A stretch of 64,000 nt of DNA, taken from G963677445 sp963678275. Its GTDB lineage: Bacteria > Bacteroidota > Ignavibacteria > Ignavibacteriales > Melioribacteraceae. The DNA is taken from NCBI GenBank assembly GCA_963678275.1, contig OY782765.1, forward strand, positions 3,658,001 through 3,722,000. The letters run 5' to 3'. Shown piece by piece: positions 26,285 to 34,404 of this stretch (position 1 is its first letter; every line of letters begins with the position of its first letter). A program made the translations under genes and the position numbers. The notes under the pieces are model-generated. The model worked only from the letters and a program-made list of their open reading frames with translations. It was not told the origin of the DNA and made no database searches.

Positions 26285-27298
26285 ATGAAGATGTGTTTTA
26301 AAAGGTTCTCTTTAATTTATAGAGTGCCTAAATTAAAAGGATTATTTGTATTAAATAAAATTATAGTTATGGACAAAACTATACCCTTTATATTAGACTA
26401 TACTAAAGCAGAATGTAAGCATTTTGTAGGGCAACATAACATGCGAGAATTTACGGAAAAATCTTACCCTATAAAGGGCCGATGCAAGTATTGTGGAGGA
26501 GAAATATCTTGTTGGGGAGGATCTTTTAAATTATTAGAGTATGATACAGATTGGTTTCATAGGCTTGAAATATGTGTATCATGCCTCCATTGGCGTTATA
26601 CTTATCTTGATTGGTGGAGTGATTCTCAAACTTGTGCCCATGCTATTTTAAAACGTTTTAGAATCGATTCAGATGAAATACCATTAGAACGCTTAAAATA
26701 TGAATTACTGAATAATTGGCATTTGAGTAAAAATATATCTGCAAAAAGAGCAGAAGATCTTATTGCTAATATATTCTCTGAACATTTTGAATGTGAGGTT
26801 GAATATTTAACCGATTCTGTCTATTCACCCGATAAAGGAATTGATTTCGTTCTTATTTCAAAAGCAAATAATCAACAAATTGCTTTCCAAGTAAAAAGAC
26901 GAATGACTAATAAATCAGAATCAGTCATTCCTGTTCGTGCATTCCTTGGTGCTGTTGCTAATTCATACTTTAAACATGCAATTTATGTTACTACTGCTAA
27001 AACATTCTCAAGGGTAGTTAGAGGTGAGTTTAGTCAAAAAGATTTTTTGAGTACACGAAATATTAATCTTACACTTGTTGATGGTACTCGCCTTTTGGAA
27101 ATCCTTAAACTACAGGTACCAAGAGAAAAAGCTGTTGGACTTATTGAGCAAAGGATATTAACAGGGATCAAGTCGGAAAATATTGGGTATGGTTGGCATC
27201 CAATTGAAATTGGAGGATCAAATTATATTTATCCAGTTGATGGGATTAAGCTAAAAGATGTTTTAAAGACAATATTGAAGTTTAGTAACAAATATTAA
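26285..27298 (+). CDS. Mrr-type restriction endonuclease-like protein with zinc-binding cysteines
   Basis: The product is 337 residues from ATG 26285. ATG 26369 (MDKTIPFILDY) is an alternative start that drops 28 residues. CKYCGGEISC and CVSCLHW (about residues 67-100) look like a zinc ribbon. The PD-(D/E)xK core follows: SAKRAEDLIANIFSEHF as the leading helix, SPDKGIDFVLIS with the catalytic Asp, and QQIAFQVKRR as the Q-x-K variant typical of Mrr. YVTTAKTFSRVVRGE and DGTRLLEILK are the usual Mrr follow-ons. Mrr-like enzymes cut modified or foreign DNA. The ribbon may read the substrate. The gene is strongly AT-rich and sits behind duplicated block copy 2. Confidence 0.8.
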   Translation: MKMCFKRFSLIYRVPKLKGLFVLNKIIVMDKTIPFILDYTKAECKHFVGQHNMREFTEKSYPIKGRCKYCGGEISCWGGSFKLLEYDTDWFHRLEICVSCLHWRYTYLDWWSDSQTCAHAILKRFRIDSDEIPLERLKYELLNNWHLSKNISAKRAEDLIANIFSEHFECEVEYLTDSVYSPDKGIDFVLISKANNQQIAFQVKRRMTNKSESVIPVRAFLGAVANSYFKHAIYVTTAKTFSRVVRGEFSQKDFLSTRNINLTLVDGTRLLEILKLQVPREKAVGLIEQRILTGIKSENIGYGWHPIEIGGSNYIYPVDGIKLKDVLKTILKFSNKY

Positions 27299-27366
27299 AA
27301 TTGTATAATTTCATCAAGGCTAATATTATGATAAAATAATATCGTATTTATCTTTTATTATTTTTC

Positions 27367-27621
27367 TTGATGATATTATTCTATTTGAATCATTTATTAT
27401 CGGGCACTATTTTTATATCATCTGGGGACAAATCGATATGGCTTCATACAGGACTTTTAATGCTAATTCTTGGTGTCTATTGGATAGAAAATTACTTTAC
27501 AAAACCTGCTGATGTTGTTGTTAATAGTCTAAATTTTCCCCAGGCAGAGCTTGAGGAAAACACCTCAAAGGGAAAAAGTTCCCTGGCAAAACGGGGGGTA
27601 ATTTATTCAATAAGAAATTAA
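27367..27621 (+). pseudogene. N-terminal fragment of a membrane protein, cut by a repeat element
   Basis: The real coding part is about 27370-27535. A first segment is followed by SIWLHTGLLMLILGVYWIENYFTKPADVVVNS, a membrane-entry motif (YWIE-x-x-FTKP-x-D-V-x-x-N) that I associate with larger uncharacterised membrane proteins continuing into further hydrophobic segments. After NS the frame runs into a dispersed repeat (CCCCAGGCAGAGCTTGAGG and the reverse GCGTAGAATTTAA element), so the rest of the gene is gone. It lies 68 bases after the Mrr-like gene and may have been its partner. Confidence 0.6.
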
Positions 27622-27750
27622 ATTCTACGCAAATTGGCAAAATTTTATCGTACACATGGAACAGGTACTCGTAATCGTCCTCGTTCTCGAATAACCTGAA
27701 CGTTTTGAAAAGACGAGTACGAAGTACGATTACGAGAACGAGTACGTATT
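27536..27750 (-). repeat. Composite repeat that truncates the upstream gene
   Basis: In reverse orientation this matches pieces of 14231-14538: a TACTCGT/ACGAGTA inverted repeat, CCTGTTCCATGTGTACG, the GCGTAGAATTTAA element with TTATTGAATAAAT, and a CCTCAAGCTCTGCC segment. The order is the same, but the copy near 14231-14538 is rearranged. Confidence 0.65.
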
Positions 27751-27860
27751 TAGAATCACGGCCTAATTATCGGTAACATGTTATAGGCGGGCTTTTTGAC
27801 AAATTTTGCTCCTTGGATTATCCTCAACATGTTGGCGTTAGTGTGGTGATAAGAGCCTAA
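27747..27860 (+). repeat. About 110-bp dispersed repeat, copy 1
   Basis: Matches 36796-36909 over its full length (TATTTAGAATC ... GTTGGCGTTAGTGTGGTGAT ... AAGAGCCTAA). The left half also recurs reversed at about 13923-13977. AACATGTT palindromes occur near both ends. Confidence 0.7.
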
Positions 27861-27906
27861 GTTGTATGAGAGCCCGTTAATTGTTAGAGTAAAAGGAATA
27901 AATAAT

Positions 27907-28152
27907 ATGTTGCCTTTAAATAAATGTCCTTTTTGCGAAAGCGAAGTTGTTGAAAAAGAGGTTGAAAAATTACTCAGAGGCGGAAAAAACACAGCGGTTG
28001 TTAAAGTAAAGGCCGAAGTTGGTCTGCGCTGTGGTGAAAGACTTTACTCAAAAGAAACAATCACCTTTTTTGAGCAGATTAAATCAAAACTTGAAAAACA
28101 GGATGTCTCCGGTTTCCAGCCCCTGGGTCAGTCATATCAAATAGCGGGCTGA
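27907..28152 (+). CDS. YgiT-type zinc-finger protein (MqsA-like antitoxin N-domain), orphan
   Basis: The product is 81 residues from ATG 27907, which has AAGGA nine bases upstream. The longer in-frame start at 27862 adds residues derived from the adjoining repeat. KCPFCES is the first zinc pair. EVEKLLRGGKNTAVVKVKAEVGLRCGE follows the YgiT/MqsA pattern, but the second pair is degenerate (GLRC instead of CxxC). There is no C-terminal helix-turn-helix of full MqsA. The family usually follows a DUF4258 or MqsR-type toxin gene. Upstream there is only repeat DNA, so the partner appears lost. Confidence 0.7.
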   Translation: MLPLNKCPFCESEVVEKEVEKLLRGGKNTAVVKVKAEVGLRCGERLYSKETITFFEQIKSKLEKQDVSGFQPLGQSYQIAG

Positions 28153-28288
28153 AACGATTAAAGATACCGTCTTAATACTTTTTACATGCCATGTGATAAT
28201 TTGCCAATCAGCGATTTTACATTAGCCAGAGTATAACAGACCATCCCGCAGCAAATATTCATTTATAAATAAATCAAAGGAGCCACCC

Positions 28289-28567
28289 ATGCAAAAAACA
28301 GGAGTAATAAGAGGAAAAATAACCGATAGTTCGGGAGAGGCTTTGCCGGGCGTTTTGTTAAGTAGTCTTGGTGAAGAATATATGTTGGAGATGGATGCTG
28401 TATCCGGCGAAACAGGGGAGTACAGAATCGAAAATCTGATACCCGATACTTATCGTCTGGTGGCCACATTGGAGGGTTTTAAGTCGGTAGGGATAAATAA
28501 CGTGGTAGTTCGGCAGGGGAAGGATACGGTAGAGAATATCATAATGCATCTGGAACAGGTAGAATAA
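28289..28567 (+). CDS. Stand-alone carboxypeptidase-regulatory-like domain protein
   Basis: The product is 92 residues, a single beta-sandwich of the CarboxypepD_reg family: VIRGKITDSSGEALPGVLL, GETGEYRIENLIPDTYRLVATLEGFKS and VVVRQGKDTVENI. The same domain begins the SusC-like receptor at 59793, but there is no signal peptide and no barrel here. A strong AAAGGAG precedes the ATG. It may be a detached receptor fragment that is still translated, or a small cytoplasmic protein of unknown role. Confidence 0.7.
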   Translation: MQKTGVIRGKITDSSGEALPGVLLSSLGEEYMLEMDAVSGETGEYRIENLIPDTYRLVATLEGFKSVGINNVVVRQGKDTVENIIMHLEQVE

Positions 28568-29251
28568 AACGAACGGTAGAAATTTTAATCGTAAACCGGT
28601 AGTGTTGTAAACAAAGTACTTTCCCGGCGGCTGAGCGGAGTCGAAGCCCGCCGCCGGTTTCGACTTCGCCATCCCGAAACTGGTAAACTCAAATACCGGC
28701 AAATTTTAGCAAAGATTATTTCCATTTTGCGTTGAATTTAACTTCTTACGGAGTAGTACACCCAACCCCAGAAAATCTCACGCCAGGCCGCCAAGAAAAC
28801 AGATAGGAAACCATGCAATCCGAAAATCCTTTAATCATGGTTCAGACATCCTTTCACGAGAAATTATAAGATTAATAAGGTTAAATTTTGATTGGTGTCA
28901 CCTCTGCTACTAAGGTTAAAAAAATAAAGAATAAGGTTTCAATACAATCCTTTCATTCCTAATTCCTAATTCCTAATTCCTAATTCTCATCCCCCCGCCG
29001 CCCTCACCCTACCCGGTCATCATACTCCTACTCTGAATTTCAAATCCGATATCGAAAAATAATCATGCAATCCAAAAATCCTTCAATCATGGTTCAGGCA
29101 TTGGCGGAGCTGAAAAAAATCCCTGTTTTTGCAGATGTATGGCGCCTCTTCCTGATAAACTTTCGCCAGTGTTAAGCACAAAGTTAATTTGGATTGGAAA
29201 TTGTTTTGGCAGAATATTATTTTATAGACTAAAATAATTTTGGGAAGGTAT
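28568..29251. repeat. Gene-free region with dispersed repeats
   Basis: Contains a GCGGCTGAGCGGAGTCGAAG segment (about 28629) also seen at 35220, the GCGTAGAA-type repeat (28718-28752), two reversed AACCATGATTAAAGGATT segments (28813-28850 and 29062-29102), an AAGGTT motif (28880) and an AATTCCT heptamer run (28954-28987). No gene seen. Confidence 0.55.
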
Positions 29252-30424
29252 ATGGGATATAAATATGCTATTATCGGGGCTGGCCGCCAGGGCACAGCGT
29301 CGGGTTACGATCTCGTAAAGTATGGGATGGCCGATGAAGTTCTTTTTATCGACGCTGATAAAAAAGCTGCTGCGGGAGCCGCGGAAAAAAGTAATAAACT
29401 AACCGGCTGTAATGTATGCGCGCCGGTAAGAACAAATGTTGAGGATAAGGAGGCGCTCGCGGGCATTCTCTCTGAAACCGACGCAGTCATAAGCGCTGTG
29501 CCATATTATTATAACCTGGAACTGACTGAAATCGCCTTAAGAACCGGGAGCAACTTTGTCGACCTGGGGGGCAATACCGATGTTGTTAAAAAACAGCTTT
29601 CTCTCGATAAAGAGGCAAAACAATCGGGAATAACGATTATACCTGACTGCGGCATGGACCCCGGGTTTAATATTTCAATTATCAGTCACCTCCTTGACTG
29701 GTTCGATAAGGCTGATGAAATTAAATCTTATGGCGCGGGCCTTCTTCAGGAACCGGAACCCCCCTGGGAATACGCGGTTTCGTTTCATATTAACGGTCTG
29801 ACCAATGAATACTACGGCAAATCACTTTGTGTGATGGATGGAAAACTGACCGGCGCCGATTGTTTTTCAGAATATGAGATGCTTGATTTCCCGGAACCGC
29901 TCGGCAAACTTGAAGCGGCTGTCACTTCGGGAGGTTTATCAACACTGCCGGAAGATGCTGAAGGAAAGGTCGGGCTGCTCATTAATAAAACTTTACGTTA
30001 TCCCGGTCACTGGGCCAGGTTTAAAGCATTTTCAGATTTAGGATTATTTGACCTGGAACCTGTTGAGGTAAACGGAGTAAAAGTTATTCCGCGGGACCTT
30101 TATCATGCTTTGCTGGAACCCAAAATATATAAAGAGTTTTTCAAAGATCTGGGGATCTTAAAAATAATCGGCACCGGCGCGCGGGATGGCAAAAAAATGA
30201 AAGCCGATATTGAAATTATCGATTATTATGATGAAAATACCGGTTTAACCTCCATGCAGCGTCTTACGGGGTGGCATGCTTCGGTGATGGCAATAATGGC
30301 CGCTCATGATGAAATTGCCGATGGCGCTCTTCCGGTTCATAAAGCGGCTTCCGGCAGAAAAGTGATTGATGAGATGAAAAAACGCGGTATTTCCGTAAAA
30401 GAAACTTATGAGGAATTAATTTAG
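29252..30424 (+). CDS. Saccharopine dehydrogenase-family protein (lysine 6-dehydrogenase-like)
   Basis: The N-terminal Rossmann fold carries AIIGAGRQGTASGYDL (residues about 5-20) with an acidic end of strand 2 (EVLFIDAD), which points to NAD preference. VISAVPYYYNLELTEIAL and FVDLGGNTDVV, then IPDCGMDPGFNISII, are conserved in saccharopine dehydrogenase-like reductases, including L-lysine 6-dehydrogenase. The reaction would be NAD-linked oxidative deamination or reduction in lysine-type metabolism. Length 391 fits. I start at ATG 29252 behind GGGAAGG. A TTG at 29240 is in frame but overlaps the ribosome-binding site. It stands alone, 111 bases before the ccm genes. Confidence 0.8.
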   Translation: MGYKYAIIGAGRQGTASGYDLVKYGMADEVLFIDADKKAAAGAAEKSNKLTGCNVCAPVRTNVEDKEALAGILSETDAVISAVPYYYNLELTEIALRTGSNFVDLGGNTDVVKKQLSLDKEAKQSGITIIPDCGMDPGFNISIISHLLDWFDKADEIKSYGAGLLQEPEPPWEYAVSFHINGLTNEYYGKSLCVMDGKLTGADCFSEYEMLDFPEPLGKLEAAVTSGGLSTLPEDAEGKVGLLINKTLRYPGHWARFKAFSDLGLFDLEPVEVNGVKVIPRDLYHALLEPKIYKEFFKDLGILKIIGTGARDGKKMKADIEIIDYYDENTGLTSMQRLTGWHASVMAIMAAHDEIADGALPVHKAASGRKVIDEMKKRGISVKETYEELI

Positions 30425-30535
30425 TTTTCACCTTCGGTTGTCTCCCTTTAATTAAGGGGGGAACACCGATTTATATTGTTACTTTATAAAGGTTTTCTAT
30501 ATTAATATATTATATCCTGTTTAACAAAACAAAAC

Positions 30536-31243
30536 ATGGCGGATATGTACTGGAAGATAATTCTTTTTATTCTTATGGTTTACGTTATCATCGCGGGAAT
30601 CTCTTTCCCGATTGTTCAGAACCCCACGGCGTGGTATGAATTCCCCAATATACCGGGACTTGGTGAAAAGGCGAAAATAATATTTTTTCACGTGCCTACA
30701 GCCTGGCTTTCGGTTATCGCGTTTCTTATGACAATGCTCTACGGAATCAAATACCTGCGAAAAAAGGATATTGATGATGACGCTAAATCGGCTGCCGCGC
30801 TTCAGCTCGGTATGATATTTACCATTCTCGCTACAGTAACCGGATCGATATGGGCAAAATTTACATGGGGCGCTTTCTGGCACTGGGACCCCCGCGAAAC
30901 GAGCATTTTTGTTCTTCTGCTGATATACGGTTCACTTCTGGCGCTGCGTTCGGCAATTGATAATGAAGATAAACGGGCGAGGCTTTCAGCGGTGTATTCA
31001 ATATTTGCCTTTCTTACCGTGCCGTTTTTTATTTTTATCATGCCCCGTATTATGGTGGGTTTGCATCCCGGTTCGGCCGATGATGTTAATTCAGGGCCCG
31101 TTGTCGATTTCCAGATGAATGGCAATATGCAGCTTGTTTTTTATCTCTCTATGGTTGCCTTCACAATTTTATATTTCTGGGCCTGGAACATTTCATGGCG
31201 GTCGATCATTATCAAAGATAAACTATCGAAAAAAATAATCTGA
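30536..31243 (+). CDS. ccmC: Cytochrome c maturation haem-handling protein CcmC
   Basis: Six-span membrane protein, 235 residues. It loads haem onto CcmE. The periplasmic tryptophan-rich WWD motif reads WGAFWHWDPRET, flanked by His residues in FFHVPTAWLS and MVGLHPGS that should ligate haem. Membrane segments lie near residues 5-25, 48-70, 85-105, 120-140, 152-172 and 198-220. It is the first gene of a ccmC-D-E-F cluster. The ccmAB exporter genes and the thioredoxin-like ccmG are not in this stretch. The upstream 60 bases show no clear promoter. Confidence 0.92.
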   Translation: MADMYWKIILFILMVYVIIAGISFPIVQNPTAWYEFPNIPGLGEKAKIIFFHVPTAWLSVIAFLMTMLYGIKYLRKKDIDDDAKSAAALQLGMIFTILATVTGSIWAKFTWGAFWHWDPRETSIFVLLLIYGSLLALRSAIDNEDKRARLSAVYSIFAFLTVPFFIFIMPRIMVGLHPGSADDVNSGPVVDFQMNGNMQLVFYLSMVAFTILYFWAWNISWRSIIIKDKLSKKII

Positions 31244-31250
31244 GGTTGAT

Positions 31251-31403
31251 TTGGAAGGTTTATTCAGCTTTTTGGAAAATAATTCTATTTATATAGTTAT
31301 GCTTATTAACCTTGTCGTCTGGGGAGGCATCTTTTTTTATCTCTTTTCACTCGACAAAAGACTTAAAGATATACACAAAGAAATGGAGGAGACCGGAGAA
31401 TGA
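31251..31403 (+). CDS. ccmD: CcmD-like small membrane protein
   Basis: Fifty residues with a TTG start behind TGAGGT. One membrane helix (IYIVMLINLVVWGGIFFYLF) is followed by a charged helix (DKRLKDIHKEMEE), the standard shape of CcmD, which holds CcmC and CcmE together and helps release holo-CcmE. It begins 7 bases after ccmC, and its TGA overlaps the ccmE ATG as ATGA. Position and shape carry the call. CcmD sequences are poorly conserved. Confidence 0.7.
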   Translation: MEGLFSFLENNSIYIVMLINLVVWGGIFFYLFSLDKRLKDIHKEMEETGE

Positions 31404-31783
31404 ACGGTAAATATATAATAGGCGGAATAATAATAGTTGTCTTTATGGGTGTGATGATATACCTGTTTACACAGACAAATGTCACTTATGAAAACAATTT
31501 TACAAAAATCCGCGATTCACATGTAACAATTAAAGCCACAGGTTACTGGGTTAAGGAAAAGAATTATCATATCGATAAAGAACGGAATCTTTTTTCCTTC
31601 TATATAACAGATGGCAATGGTGAAGAGATGAAGGTTATTTACAAAGGGACAATTCCCAATAACTTTGAATCGGCGACAAGTGTGGTAATCACCGGAAAGT
31701 ATAACAAGGATTACTTTCACGCGACCGATATATTGACCAAATGTCCCTCGAAATATGAGACAAAACTGGAAGAAAGTGTTTAA
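31400..31783 (+). CDS. ccmE: Haem chaperone CcmE, Cys (CxxxY) variant
   Basis: The product is 127 residues. One N-terminal membrane anchor (residues about 5-23) is followed by an OB-fold beta-barrel in the periplasm. Conserved pieces include LFSFYITDGNGEEMKVIYKGTIPNNF and VVITGKYNKDYFHATDILTKCPSKYE. In classical CcmE haem is bound covalently by His in HxxxY. Here the motif is CPSKY, with Cys 115 and Tyr 119. This CxxxY type is known from archaea and some Desulfovibrio and defines a variant of system I. It overlaps ccmD by four bases. Confidence 0.92.
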   Translation: MNGKYIIGGIIIVVFMGVMIYLFTQTNVTYENNFTKIRDSHVTIKATGYWVKEKNYHIDKERNLFSFYITDGNGEEMKVIYKGTIPNNFESATSVVITGKYNKDYFHATDILTKCPSKYETKLEESV

Positions 31784-31840
31784 CAAATTCAGTTCCGCAA
31801 TAGTCTGCAAAAAAGCCGGAAAGAAACGGAGTCTAATTTT

Positions 31841-34249
31841 ATGATTGGAAATATTTTCCTGAACATCGGCCTCGCTGCCAGTTTGTTCACAATACTGATG
31901 TATTATCTTACCTGGAAAGGTTATGGCAATACAAAAACCGCGGCGCGGACAGGTTATCATATAATGTCTGTCAGCGTAATCGCCTCTTCAATAATATTGT
32001 TTTACGCGATAATGACACATCAGTATCAATATAAATATGTATTTAATTACAGTGGAAGCGATCTGCCGGTAGGGCTGCTTATGTCCACATTTTACGCCGG
32101 CCAGGAAGGAAGCCTTCTGCTATGGCTTCTCTTTACGGCAATCATCGGATTGATATTACTTGACTACACCTCAAAAAGGGGTGATCTTGAACAGCGGGTT
32201 ATGATGGTCTTTACTCTTGCCGCCACCTTTCTTCTGGTGATGGTCAATCCCATTCTGAAAAGCCCCTTTGAATATCTCTGGAGTGAAGCGAGTTTTGTTA
32301 ACATTAAATATATAAACCAGGCATTTTTATCCAATCCCTTTATCACCAATTTTGTTTTTGAAGATCCGGGAACCAAAGATACATTTATCCGGATTAGTCC
32401 CGAGTTTTATTCGGCAATGATGGCCGAGGGAATCAGGTTCGGGGATTTCCTTATTCAGGGCAAGGGGTTAAACCCGCTCCTGCAGAATTTCTGGATGCAG
32501 ATTCATCCTCCGCTGCTTTTTGTAGGATTCGCTATGTCGACCGTTCCGTTTTCTTTCGCGGTTTCATCAATTATGAATAATGAGTACCGTGAATGGGTAA
32601 AACAGTCGCTTCCCTGGCTGCTTTCCGCAATGATGATACTCGGACTCGCGATCATGCTCGGAGGCTACTGGGCTTATGGTGTGCTCGGGTGGGGCGGTTA
32701 CTGGGGCTGGGACCCTGTGGAAAATTCGAGTCTCGTTCCCTGGATAATAGGAGTCGCGGCTATTCATACAATGCTCGTTCAGAAGAAGACAGCTTCGAAA
32801 GATCATCCCGGAAGATTTGTAAAAACCAATCTCATTCTTGGTGTGATGACATTTGTGTTTGTTATCTACAGCACCTTCCTTACCAGAAGCGGTATACTGA
32901 GTGACGCTTCTGTGCATTCCTTTGTCGCTCCCGGAAGAATTGTGTTTCTCTTTCTCATGGTCTTCATGATTCTTTTCACCCTTATAGGGCTGGGAGGAGT
33001 AGCTTACAGATGGAAATACCTGACAAAAAATTTCAGCTTCGAAGAAAACATGATGTCAAGAGAGCTGGCTTTGTTTACCGGTTCGGTGGGATTGCTGGCT
33101 TCGGCGGCTATAATATTATTCGGCACTTCGGCTCCTATCTGGGGTTCGGCTGTTGAGATCAGGTTTTATAATGAGCTTAACCTTCCAATCGCCATTATTA
33201 TCGGGGTTATCAACGGACTCAGCATTCTCCTGAAATGGAAATTTACCAAAGGAAAAGAGATACTGAAAAAATCGCGCTTCTCCTTAATTGTGACTATACT
33301 TCTTACTGCCGCTGTAATATTTATTGGGGGAGTATATGATCTGATGCTGGCAATATTTACACTTACCACAACATTCTCTCTTGTTGTGAATGCCGAGATT
33401 GCCTGGAAGATTTTTATGGGCAACAAACTCTATCTTGGAGCTTATGTATCGCACGCGGGCATAGCGCTATTTTTCCTCGGGGTTATAGCCACCGGCGGTT
33501 TTACGAAGAACTACTCGGTCGACCTTGAAAGAGATAAACCTGTTGAGGTGCTTGGTCATACTCTCACTTTTAAAGGATTTGAGCCCTTCGATAATGGTAA
33601 AAAATATAAATTTAATATTGAAGTGGAAGATGGATCATCAAAAACCGTTGCCGCTCCCGTAATGTATATTGCCGAATTTAACAATTCACTTATGAGAGAA
33701 CCTGATATTCTTCAGCGTTTCTTAAATGATTTTTATATATCGCCGCTAAGTTATACCGAAGGCAAAGACCGTGGAAACAGCAGCGGCGCTGATTATTCTC
33801 TCGAAAAAGGCAATTCGGTTAATTTTAACGGAAGAAAGATTACTTTTGTAAAATTTAACTTTTCTGAAGATGCCATGTCCGCCATGATGAGCGGGGAAGA
33901 ATTCAGCATCGGCGCTTTGCTCAATATCGATTACCAGGATAAATCGGAGCAGGTTGAACTGATAATGAAAAATGTTCAGGGAACGAGGTCTTATGTGCCT
34001 GTGGAAGCGCCCGAAACAGGCCTTAGTCTTAAAATGACAATGATGGACGCCTCCGGTAAAGTTGGTTTTTCGGTATCCGAACCGGGCGCTAAAGAATCTG
34101 TTCAAGAGACAGAAATGGCAAGAGATGTAATCGCAATCGAGGCTTCGGTTAAACCTTTTATAAATCTTGTCTGGGGCGGTGTAATTTTTATGACCCTCGG
34201 CTTTTTTATATCTGCAATTAGACGAAGCAGGGAATCAACAAAATCCTGA
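31841..34249 (+). CDS. ccmF: Cytochrome c haem lyase subunit CcmF
   Basis: The product is 802 residues with many membrane spans. The WWD motif reads WGGYWGWDPVENSS and is followed by LVPWIIGVAAIHT. Haem-ligand histidines are expected in MQIHPPLLFVG and ASVHSFVAPG. A periplasmic soluble domain occupies about residues 560-760 before the last helix (VWGGVIFMTLGFFISAI). CcmF attaches haem from CcmE to apocytochrome c. It follows ccmE by 57 bases and ends the cluster at a strong terminator. The length is larger than the usual 630-660 because of the extended loop. Confidence 0.93.
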   Translation: MIGNIFLNIGLAASLFTILMYYLTWKGYGNTKTAARTGYHIMSVSVIASSIILFYAIMTHQYQYKYVFNYSGSDLPVGLLMSTFYAGQEGSLLLWLLFTAIIGLILLDYTSKRGDLEQRVMMVFTLAATFLLVMVNPILKSPFEYLWSEASFVNIKYINQAFLSNPFITNFVFEDPGTKDTFIRISPEFYSAMMAEGIRFGDFLIQGKGLNPLLQNFWMQIHPPLLFVGFAMSTVPFSFAVSSIMNNEYREWVKQSLPWLLSAMMILGLAIMLGGYWAYGVLGWGGYWGWDPVENSSLVPWIIGVAAIHTMLVQKKTASKDHPGRFVKTNLILGVMTFVFVIYSTFLTRSGILSDASVHSFVAPGRIVFLFLMVFMILFTLIGLGGVAYRWKYLTKNFSFEENMMSRELALFTGSVGLLASAAIILFGTSAPIWGSAVEIRFYNELNLPIAIIIGVINGLSILLKWKFTKGKEILKKSRFSLIVTILLTAAVIFIGGVYDLMLAIFTLTTTFSLVVNAEIAWKIFMGNKLYLGAYVSHAGIALFFLGVIATGGFTKNYSVDLERDKPVEVLGHTLTFKGFEPFDNGKKYKFNIEVEDGSSKTVAAPVMYIAEFNNSLMREPDILQRFLNDFYISPLSYTEGKDRGNSSGADYSLEKGNSVNFNGRKITFVKFNFSEDAMSAMMSGEEFSIGALLNIDYQDKSEQVELIMKNVQGTRSYVPVEAPETGLSLKMTMMDASGKVGFSVSEPGAKESVQETEMARDVIAIEASVKPFINLVWGGVIFMTLGFFISAIRRSRESTKS

Positions 34250-34269
34250 TTATAAAAATATTTTAATAA

Positions 34270-34308
34270 AAGCCCGGTAATTATTTTATAATGCCGGGCT
34301 TTTTTTTA
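34270..34308 (+). terminator. Terminator of the ccm cluster
   Basis: AAGCCCGG and CCGGGCTT pair around an AT-rich loop, followed by eight Ts, 20 bases past the ccmF stop. Confidence 0.88.
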
Positions 34309-34335
34309 TCCCTTTTAAGCCTGAGCCGGGGAAGA

Positions 34336-34404
34336 GAATTAGGAATTAGGAATTAGGAATTAGGAATTAGGAATTGGGAATTAGGAATTAGGAATTAGGA
34401 ATTG
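34336..34404. repeat. GAATTAG heptamer tandem run
   Basis: About ten units of GAATTAG, with two GAATTGG variants. Related runs in either orientation occur at 28954-28987, 36911-37008 and 48707-48783. Confidence 0.9.

Noticed and set aside
28762..28768. ACCCAAC as R'' of an attC for the Mrr cassette
   Set aside because: It sits inside a dispersed repeat, 1.4 kb past the Mrr gene, with no pairing arm. The Mrr gene therefore lacks a visible attC.
29205..29242. TTTG/TAATTTTG promoter for the saccharopine-dehydrogenase-like gene
   Set aside because: Spacing is 26 bases, outside the usual range, and the -7 element would overlap the ribosome-binding site.
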